This document shows, in pieces, positions 5,533 to 8,860 of a stretch of DNA of 8,860 bases. Numbering within the stretch: the first letter of the stretch is position 1; each line of letters begins with the position of its first letter. A model generated the notes under the pieces. That model was not told where the DNA came from, did no database searches, and saw only the letters and a program-made list of their open reading frames with translations. This stretch comes from Verrucomicrobiota bacterium (GTDB lineage Bacteria; Verrucomicrobiota; Verrucomicrobiia; Chthoniobacterales; UBA10450), in assembly GCA_003218615.1 (NCBI GenBank), contig QHOD01000067.1, forward strand, positions 1 to 8,860, given 5' to 3'. The translations under genes were made by a program, and so were the position numbers.

Positions 5533-6513
5533 ATGCGCATTCTCTCCGGCATCCAACCCAGCGGCGTGCTGCACATCGGCAACTACTTCGGCATGATGCG
5601 GCCAGCGATCGCGCTACAGGCCGAGGGCGAAGCATTTTATTTTATCGCTGATTATCACGCGCTGACCAGCGTGCGTGACCCGAAAGCGCTCCGCGAAAAC
5701 ATTCGCCGCGTGGCGCTCGATTTCCTCGCCTGTGGACTTGATCCGGAGCGCGCTGCGTTGTTTCGGCAATCGGACGTGCCGCAAGTGACCGAGCTGGCCT
5801 GGATTCTATCGACCATCGCGCCGATGGGTTTGCTCGAACGTTCCCATTCTTACAAAGACAAGCTCGCGCGCGGGATGCCGCCATCTGTCGGGCTGTTCAG
5901 TTATCCGGTGCTCATGGCAGCCGACATTTTAATTTACGACAGCGATGTCGTGCCAGTGGGCAAAGATCAAAAACAACACATCGAAATCACGCGAGATCTG
6001 GTGGTGAAAATAAACGAAACGTTCGGTCAGTCGGAGCCGGACGGCCAGATTTTTAAATTGCCCGAGCCGCGCATTCAGGCGGCCACGGAGGTCGTGCCGG
6101 GGATCGACGGCCAAAAGATGAGCAAAAGCTACGGTAATAACATCGACATCTTCGGCGACGAAAAAGAAATGCGGAAACGCGTGATGAGCATCGTGACCGA
6201 TTCCACACCGGTGGAAGCGCCGAAAGACGCATCCAGATCGACAATCTTCCAATTATATTCGCTCGTCGCTTCAAAAAGCGAAATCGCTGGCATGCGCGAA
6301 AGATTCCAAAAAGGCGGTACCGGTTACGGCAATTTCAAGAAAGAGCTTTTCGAGAAGCTTTGGGAATATTTCACCCCGATGCGCGAACGCCGCGAAGAAA
6401 TCCTGGCTGACAAATCGTACATCGACAACGTCCTCGCCCGTGGCGCAAAACGTGCGAATGAAATCGCCGATCAAGTCATGACACGCGTCCGCAAGAGAGT
6501 GGGCCTGCGCTAG
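5533..6513 (+). CDS. trpS: Tryptophanyl-tRNA synthetase
   Basis: This class I aminoacyl-tRNA synthetase charges tRNA-Trp with tryptophan using ATP in the cytoplasm. The 326-residue length is normal for bacterial TrpS. The protein opens 'MRILSGIQPSGVLHIGNYFG', with the class I HIGH-type signature as HIGN (14–17), and carries KMSKS (195–199) inside 'GIDGQKMSKSYGNN'. 'YHALT' and 'PVLMAADILIYDSDVVPVGKDQKQH' are further TrpS hallmarks. Upstream in-frame starts exist, a TTG at 5431 and an ATG at 5518, but the added residues are translation of the palindromic element, so they are rejected. The plus-strand DUF167 gene follows after 60 bp and may share the transcript. No T-box leader or trp leader peptide is visible in the 119-bp upstream gap. 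Confidence 0.96.
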   Translation: MRILSGIQPSGVLHIGNYFGMMRPAIALQAEGEAFYFIADYHALTSVRDPKALRENIRRVALDFLACGLDPERAALFRQSDVPQVTELAWILSTIAPMGLLERSHSYKDKLARGMPPSVGLFSYPVLMAADILIYDSDVVPVGKDQKQHIEITRDLVVKINETFGQSEPDGQIFKLPEPRIQAATEVVPGIDGQKMSKSYGNNIDIFGDEKEMRKRVMSIVTDSTPVEAPKDASRSTIFQLYSLVASKSEIAGMRERFQKGGTGYGNFKKELFEKLWEYFTPMRERREEILADKSYIDNVLARGAKRANEIADQVMTRVRKRVGLR

Positions 6514-6573
6514 GGCCACGGTTTGATGACGCCGCACAGTGCAGCGCTGATAGACAGCCGCTAGGTTAAGCCA

Positions 6574-6840
6574 ATGGCAACCATTCGCGTCCATACGATT
6601 CCCAACGCAAAGATCGACAAGGTAGCAGGCTGGCGTGGCGACGTGATCAAGATCAAGCTCCGCGCGCCGGCAGTGGAAGGAAAAGCTAATACCGCTCTGC
6701 GTTGTTTCCTGGCCGATGAATTGAGAATCCCCAAACACGCGATCGTGCTGGAGCATGGCCATACGTCGCGCGACAAAGTGATTCGCATTATTGGGTTAAC
6801 CGAAGAGGCGATTCGCAGCTCCCTTATGACAAGAACTTGA
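6574..6840 (+). CDS. DUF167/UPF0235 (YggU-family) protein
   Basis: This 88-residue protein has the typical size of the family. It starts with a strand ('IRVHTIPNAKIDKVAGW'), then 'IKIKLRAPAVEGKANTAL', the hallmark that reads close to 'V.APPVDGKAN..L' across the family, and then 'GHTSRDKVIRI', corresponding to the usual 'G..SR.K.V.I' element. E. coli YggU is a small alpha/beta protein without an established biochemical role. AGG at 6563–6565 is 8 bases before the ATG. The gene follows trpS by 60 bp on the same strand and runs convergently into the next gene with 17 bp between stops. Confidence 0.9.
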   Translation: MATIRVHTIPNAKIDKVAGWRGDVIKIKLRAPAVEGKANTALRCFLADELRIPKHAIVLEHGHTSRDKVIRIIGLTEEAIRSSLMTRT

Positions 6841-6857
6841 GCTGAGTACTGATCAAG

Positions 6858-7529
6858 TTACGGCGATGGCTTGGGCGTCGCGCTTGGCTGAACACGTGAC
6901 TGCTGCTCAAGGCGCCTCCGCACTTCTTCGAGCTTCGATTTGATGCTTTCCGGCGGCGCCAATTCATATGCGCGCGAGTATTCCAGCTCTGCTTGATTCA
7001 GGTTTCCCATCTGCAAATAAATATACCCAAGATATTCATGTCCGTAGTAGTCCTCCGGATGTTCTCTTACGATGCTCTGCGCCAGATTCAGGGCATGCTC
7101 GTAGTCATATCGCCGCACCGCCTCTTGAACACGCGACCATGGACTCGTACGACGCGGAATTTCGAAAACGAGATACACTGCAATTATTAAAACGGAGATG
7201 GCCAGGAGAAGTATCCACTGACTCGTATGATGAAGTCCGCGAACCTCAGAGAGAATTTGCTGGTTGATATCTTCCTTTTGGCTCGGCGTCTCATCGGCAG
7301 TTCCCGGATCGAAATCTTCTGGAAGCTCCGGGCCCTTTGTTTTGAGAATGCGCGCTGCCTCCTCCGCCTGGCCTTCGGCGACCAGCAACCGGATTGGCAT
7401 CGCCAGCGGACCGCCGCCATAAAGATTCACATTTTCATCGGCCAGACTGCAAAAGATTTTGTGATCATCTAACACCGACTTGGCTATCGCAGCTTCCGCT
7501 GGATTCGAATAGGTGCGCAGCGTGACCAT
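6858..7529 (-). CDS. DUF2007 domain–membrane segment–TPR protein
   Basis: The protein has 223 residues. Residues 1–65 form a DUF2007-type domain ('TLRTYSNPAEAAIAKSVLDDHKI', then 'PIRLLVAEGQAEEAARIL'), annotated elsewhere as a putative signal-transducing domain without proven function. A polar linker (66–100) follows, then one membrane segment (about 105–123, 'WILLLAISVLIIAVYLVF') ending in 'PRR'. The region 129–195 has TPR-like helices ('ALNLAQSIVREHPEDYYGHEYLGYIYLQMGNLNQAELEYSRAYELAP'). The tail is basic and then Pro/Ser-rich. The Arg pair after the membrane segment leaves topology open. The start lies 3 bp after the stop of the MmcQ-like gene, with TAGGAC overlapping that stop, suggesting translational coupling. 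Function is unknown; a membrane scaffold is one possibility. Confidence 0.8.
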   Translation of the reverse strand: MVTLRTYSNPAEAAIAKSVLDDHKIFCSLADENVNLYGGGPLAMPIRLLVAEGQAEEAARILKTKGPELPEDFDPGTADETPSQKEDINQQILSEVRGLHHTSQWILLLAISVLIIAVYLVFEIPRRTSPWSRVQEAVRRYDYEHALNLAQSIVREHPEDYYGHEYLGYIYLQMGNLNQAELEYSRAYELAPPESIKSKLEEVRRRLEQQSRVQPSATPKPSP

Positions 7530-7532
7530 GTC

Positions 7533-7874
7533 CTACGGATTTGGCTTGTGGCGAATAAGCCGTTTGGGAGCGGTATTGCGCCACGCGACACCGAGAGCTT
7601 CACGTATTTTGTCGATCTTCGCCTTGGATAAATACACGTTTGTGTTTCCGCGGCGCCCCCACGCGCCTTTAACAGGCCGAAACACAGCAGGATCAGCTCG
7701 CACAAAACTTCTTTGTCCTTCCGGCGTCAGCTTGATCATTCCCCACTCTTCATCAGGATAACCGAGCGTCGCGAAGATCCTGCCGTCCACGCGAAAATCC
7801 GGATGGCTCATGTGGGCCGATTCAACCGCCTCAGGGAAACTTAAGGCGATCTCGCGAAAATCTCTCGCTGTCAT
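7533..7874 (-). CDS. MmcQ/YjbR-family protein
   Basis: This 113-residue protein has the full length of the single-domain CyaY-like MmcQ/YjbR fold. Visible marks are 'FREIALSFPEAVESAHMSHPDFRVDGRIFATL' at the N-terminus, 'KLTPEGQRSFVRADPAVFRPVKGAWGRRGNTNVYL' in the middle, and a closing helix with 'ALGVAWRNTAPKRL'. The family is widespread, often called DNA-binding from a structural study of YjbR, but no conserved function is established. It lies between the MCE gene and the DUF2007–TPR gene on one strand, nearly touching the latter. A role common to the three is not evident. Confidence 0.9.
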   Translation of the reverse strand: MTARDFREIALSFPEAVESAHMSHPDFRVDGRIFATLGYPDEEWGMIKLTPEGQRSFVRADPAVFRPVKGAWGRRGNTNVYLSKAKIDKIREALGVAWRNTAPKRLIRHKPNP

Positions 7875-7896
7875 TCCGCCGGGCTACACGTCGGGC

Positions 7897-8016
7897 CTAC
7901 TCGGTAATTATTTTGTCCGACCACTCAACCGGTGAAACGAAAATTTTGGGATTACCGAACTTTGCACCATACTCAGTTAGATCTGCTTCCGTTACGCCTC
8001 TTGCGCACAATCTCAC
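7897..8016 (-). CDS. Possible small ORF overlapping the MCE gene stop
   Basis: This frame of 39 codons starts with GTG, whose last two bases plus A form the TGA stop of the upstream gene (GTGA overlap, 8016–8013). It ends TAG at 7897–7899, 22 bp before the MmcQ-like start. The peptide has a mixed, protein-like composition, with 'TEADLTEYGAKFGNPKIF' then 'VSPVEWSDKIITE'. It fills most of an otherwise empty 138-bp gap. Codon choice (CTA, ATA, AGA) is more AT-rich than in the neighbours. A clear purine-rich binding site is lacking, only a G-rich stretch upstream. It resembles nothing I know. It could be a real coupled small gene, a decayed gene tail, or chance. Confidence 0.3.
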   Translation of the reverse strand: MRLCARGVTEADLTEYGAKFGNPKIFVSPVEWSDKIITE

Positions 8017-8860
8017 CGGCCCCGGCTTTGGCGGACTGGTTTGCTTTGCTCTGGCGGCTTTGCTTGAGTGGTTGCGGCTGTATTGCGATAAAATAAGACG
8101 CCGTGTTCCCGCAAATTAGTGATCAGCGCATGCAGATCGTTCGCCAACTGCTGATCGTTTAAAAGCGCGGCTATGAGACCTTTTCCCTGGGTTGCGCTGC
8201 GCAGCACTTTGCGCGCATCGGCAAGTGCATTCTGCAAATTGTCAGCTGCGTTTTTGGCTGAAGTCATGGTTGAATCGGCCTTCTCGATCACGCCGTCCAG
8301 TTTCTTTGAAGATTCTGCCAGTGCACCGGTGGCCTGGTTCAAATGCTCCATACTTGCCTTCAGATTTTCCATGTTCGCCGAGGAAAGCGTGTCTTGATTC
8401 AACCGGCTCACAGTCGTATCGATTTTTTGGACCGTTCCGCGGAGGTCGCTTACCAGCGCGCCGCCTTCGCGGGTAAGATCGTCAATGCCGGTTTCGCGGG
8501 CGCCGCTGACGTAGGTGTTTGGCGACAGAAAAGCTTTCGGCTGCCCGGGAGGCATCGTCACGTTAACGAACCGGTCGCCGAGCAAACCCGAACTTCCCAC
8601 GGTGAATTTGCTCCCCGCAGGGACCTTAATGTAATCATAAATCTTCAGTGGCACATCCACGCCCTGGCCTTCGCGGACCATTCGCGGGCCGCCCGAGACT
8701 TTCCCGATTTTGGCGCCCGCGAGCAAGACATCGGAGCCCTTGAGCAGTCCGCTCGCGTCCGTGAAGCGAACCGTGAGTGGATAATAAGTCCTGAAGCCTT
8801 CACCGAGGCGGCCAAATTGCACAACCAGCGCACCGACCATCGCTAATCCAACGAAGACAA
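8013..8860 (-). CDS. MlaD-like MCE-domain lipid-transport protein, 5' end beyond window
   Basis: About 282 residues are visible. The frame is open to the right edge, reading 'VFVGLAMVGALVVQFG', the single N-terminal membrane anchor, so the ATG at 8840 is internal. The MCE domain follows ('YPLTVRFTDASGLLKGSDVLLAGAKIGKVSG', 'VPAGSKFTVGSSGLLGDRFVNV'). Next comes a long helical region with repeated Leu/Asn/Ser heptad-like spacing ('LVSDLRGTVQKIDTTVSRLN', 'NLKASMEHLNQATGALAESSKKL'). Then come 'DQQLANDLHALITNLREHGVLFYR' and a basic Pro/Gln-rich tail. Such proteins form periplasmic rings that bind phospholipids and work with an ABC transporter (MlaE permease, MlaF ATPase), which would be expected upstream outside the window. 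That the substrate is phospholipid is family knowledge, not shown here. Confidence 0.88.
   Translation of the reverse strand, partial: VFVGLAMVGALVVQFGRLGEGFRTYYPLTVRFTDASGLLKGSDVLLAGAKIGKVSGGPRMVREGQGVDVPLKIYDYIKVPAGSKFTVGSSGLLGDRFVNVTMPPGQPKAFLSPNTYVSGARETGIDDLTREGGALVSDLRGTVQKIDTTVSRLNQDTLSSANMENLKASMEHLNQATGALAESSKKLDGVIEKADSTMTSAKNAADNLQNALADARKVLRSATQGKGLIAALLNDQQLANDLHALITNLREHGVLFYRNTAATTQAKPPEQSKPVRQSRGR

Noticed and set aside
5344..5635. Minus-strand open frames spanning the uxs–trpS gap
   Set aside because: They are translations of the palindromic element plus antisense of trpS. The sequence '[11 protein letters not shown]' and similar strings are typical repeat artefacts.
6271..6762. 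A 163-codon minus-strand open frame
   Set aside because: It is antisense to the end of trpS and most of the DUF167 gene, both firmly identified. It shows no recognisable motif.
6841..6857. An intrinsic terminator between the convergent DUF167 and DUF2007–TPR genes
   Set aside because: The 17-bp gap contains no stable stem with a T-run on either strand.
8343..8846. A 167-codon plus-strand open frame
   Set aside because: It is antisense to the MCE gene, which has clear domain motifs and continues past the window edge.

Overview
The window looks like chromosomal DNA of a verrucomicrobial bacterium. The strongest pointer is the run of minus-strand genes between 1 and 3725. Its order and protein architecture match the Amuc_1099–Amuc_1102 pilus-like locus known from Akkermansia muciniphila. 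Intergenic palindromic repeats with AAATTCCAAAT / ATTTGGAATTT-type arms also resemble repeats I recall from soil Verrucomicrobia (Chthoniobacter/Udaeobacter relatives). That second point is recall, not a search. No mobile-element gene, CRISPR array, tRNA or rRNA was recognised.

Positions 1–4324 (minus strand) hold an envelope/pilus-like gene cluster. In transcription order it contains a secreted protein of unknown function (4324→3776), an Amuc_1102-like exported protein (3725→3162), and a palindromic repeat. After the repeat come a PilM-like protein with a fused membrane and PilN-like portion (3042→1267) and an Amuc_1100-like PilO-type protein (1270→362) whose ATG overlaps the pilM stop as ATGA. 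A 309-bp repeat-bearing gap follows. Last is the first 17 codons of an Amuc_1099-like gene (52→1), which runs off the left edge. A secretin gene (Amuc_1098-like) would be expected beyond it. Together the products would form the inner-membrane and periplasmic platform of a type IV pilus/type II secretion-like machine.

Positions 4454–5413 (minus) encode a UDP-glucuronate decarboxylase-type SDR enzyme that supplies UDP-xylose for surface polysaccharide. It is divergent from trpS (5533–6513, plus). The gap between them carries a different palindromic element, of the widespread class whose translation reads HFERSREI. Its right arm ends 11 bp before the trpS start codon. A DUF167/YggU-family gene follows trpS on the plus strand (6574–6840).

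Positions 6858–8860 (minus) hold four genes in a row: a 5'-truncated MlaD-like MCE lipid-transport protein (8860→8013), a possible 39-codon ORF overlapping its stop as GTGA (8016→7897), an MmcQ/YjbR-family protein (7874→7533), and 3 bp further a DUF2007–membrane–TPR protein (7529→6858).

Most genes belong to known families. The points that merit a second look are the Amuc_1100-type pilus operon split by two copies of one repeat, the PilM–PilN-like fusion, the secreted orphan at the head of the cluster, the palindrome beside the trpS start, and the small ORF behind mlaD.
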